Shown: in pieces, positions 63,469-64,000 of the stretch
How the letters are laid out: each line of letters opens with the position of its first letter
Position numbering within the stretch: the stretch's first letter is position 1
Assembly (NCBI RefSeq): GCF_001482405.1
Contig: NZ_LPXO01000010.1
Coordinates: 62,001 to 126,000 of the forward strand
Origin: Pseudoponticoccus marisrubri
GTDB taxonomy: Bacteria > Pseudomonadota > Alphaproteobacteria > Rhodobacterales > Rhodobacteraceae
DNA: 64,000 nucleotides
Reading direction: 5' to 3'
Program-made: the position numbers and the translations under genes
The notes under the pieces: model-generated
Told to the model about the DNA's origin: nothing
Seen by the model: the letters and a program-made list of their open reading frames with translations, nothing else
Databases searched by the model: none

Positions 63469-64000
63469 TCGGTGGTCTCCGGTGGGGAAGGGGGGGCGCC
63501 AAGCGCCATCAGGGCGATCTCGCCCGGCCAATGGGCGCGCAGCCGCTCCGCCGCCTGCCAGGCGCGCAGGCCCGAGCGGCAGGCCAGCACGGCGCGCTGG
63601 CCGGGGGCAGGGCAGGGGCCGTCCGGCCCGAATTCGGCCACGGCATGGCGCGTCGCGCCGGGCAGGGCGGGGCCGGGCTCGTCCGGACCGCGCAGGTCGA
63701 CGAGGAAGTCGGTCTGCCGCAGCGCGTCGGGTGCGATGAAGCGGGGGCCGCCCTCGGGCTCGGGCGCGCCGTCGAAGCGGAAGCCGCCAAAGCGCAAACT
63801 CGCCGCGTCGCAGGTCACCACCCGGCCCAGCGGCGAGGGCGCGGCGCCGGTCAGCACGGCCAGCGCCATCTGCGCCTGCAGCGCGCCAAGCAGCCCCACG
63901 ACCGGGCCCAGCACGCCCTGCTCGGCGCAGCTGCCGGGCTGTTCGGGCAGGTCGGGGAACACCGCCCGCAGCGAGGGCGCGGGCCCGCAGAACCCGCCGA
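63465..64000 (-). CDS. thiF: ThiF/MoeB-family adenylyltransferase with C-terminal rhodanese-like domain, cut by window edge
   Basis: The C-terminal part of a larger protein; the N-terminal adenylation core lies beyond 64000. Visible sequence starts [42 protein letters not shown], the end of the HesA/MoeB/ThiF domain. It continues through a strand-rich linker into a rhodanese-like domain ([26 protein letters not shown] ... [25 protein letters not shown]). The loop ACRSGLRA carries the expected persulfide Cys. It would activate ThiS or MoaD-type sulfur carriers. Thiamine synthesis is favoured by the downstream thiXYZ-like genes. Confidence 0.85.
   Translation of the reverse strand, partial: GGFCGPAPSLRAVFPDLPEQPGSCAEQGVLGPVVGLLGALQAQMALAVLTGAAPSPLGRVVTCDAASLRFGGFRFDGAPEPEGGPRFIAPDALRQTDFLVDLRGPDEPGPALPGATRHAVAEFGPDGPCPAPGQRAVLACRSGLRAWQAAERLRAHWPGEIALMALGAPPSPPETTE

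Overview
The window is GC-rich, densely packed DNA from an alphaproteobacterium, most likely a member of the Rhodobacterales. The strongest clue is the replication and partition block at 57.5-61.0 kb: parA and parB, with a divergent initiator that carries a DnaA-N-like domain at its C-terminus. That is the DnaA-like replicon type known from Rhodobacteraceae plasmids and chromids. The window is therefore probably part of an extrachromosomal replicon loaded with transport and catabolic operons. Most genes overlap their neighbours by 1-4 bases (ATGA, GTGA or TGATG), so operons can be read with some confidence.

Layout. (1) 0-14 kb, minus strand: one apparent operon, in transcription order LivH, LivM and LivG, a LivF domain fused to a Tm-1-like (UPF0261) domain, a PEP-hydrolase-like TIM barrel, a 972-residue flotillin with 11/44-residue coiled-coil repeats, two SRPBCC proteins, FAD, 2Fe-2S and split molybdopterin subunits of a xanthine/CO-dehydrogenase-family hydroxylase, and the start of a MoxR ATPase. 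No solute-binding protein is visible. This is the best candidate for an undescribed system. (2) 14-16 kb: a gene-free stretch, then a decayed composite of ISNCY and IS5 transposase fragments. (3) 16-27.8 kb: a GntR regulator divergent from an acid-sugar operon (UxaA-type pair, HpcH aldolase, aldehyde dehydrogenase, mandelate-racemase-type dehydratase, carbohydrate ABC transporter, aldo/keto reductase, lactonase-like amidohydrolase). (4) 27.8-39.4 kb: a second sugar or sugar-acid locus (SDR, MDR dehydrogenase, dehydratase, FadR-type GntR, ALDH with an internal amber codon, ribose-type ABC transporter, GMC oxidoreductase). Five copies of one 17-bp palindromic motif tie it together.

(5) 39.4-48 kb: a minus-strand MDR/SDR/binding-protein-like group, then a plus-strand TRAP transporter, enoyl-CoA hydratase, IclR regulator and CaiB-type CoA-transferase, which looks like uptake and CoA-dependent breakdown of an organic acid. 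(6) 48-57.5 kb: a LacI regulator with two TGTTCACGTGAACA-type operators controlling a sugar ABC transporter, an SDR, a divergent enolase, an FAH-family hydrolase and an APH-type kinase that carries a frameshift. (7) 57.5-61 kb: two 16-bp palindromes (candidate parS sites), parB, parA, an origin region with direct repeats, and the DnaA-like initiator. (8) 61-64 kb: a thiXYZ-like transporter and a ThiF/rhodanese fusion that continues past the right edge.

Functions come from motifs and family resemblance read by eye. No database search was run, and substrates are mostly unassigned.
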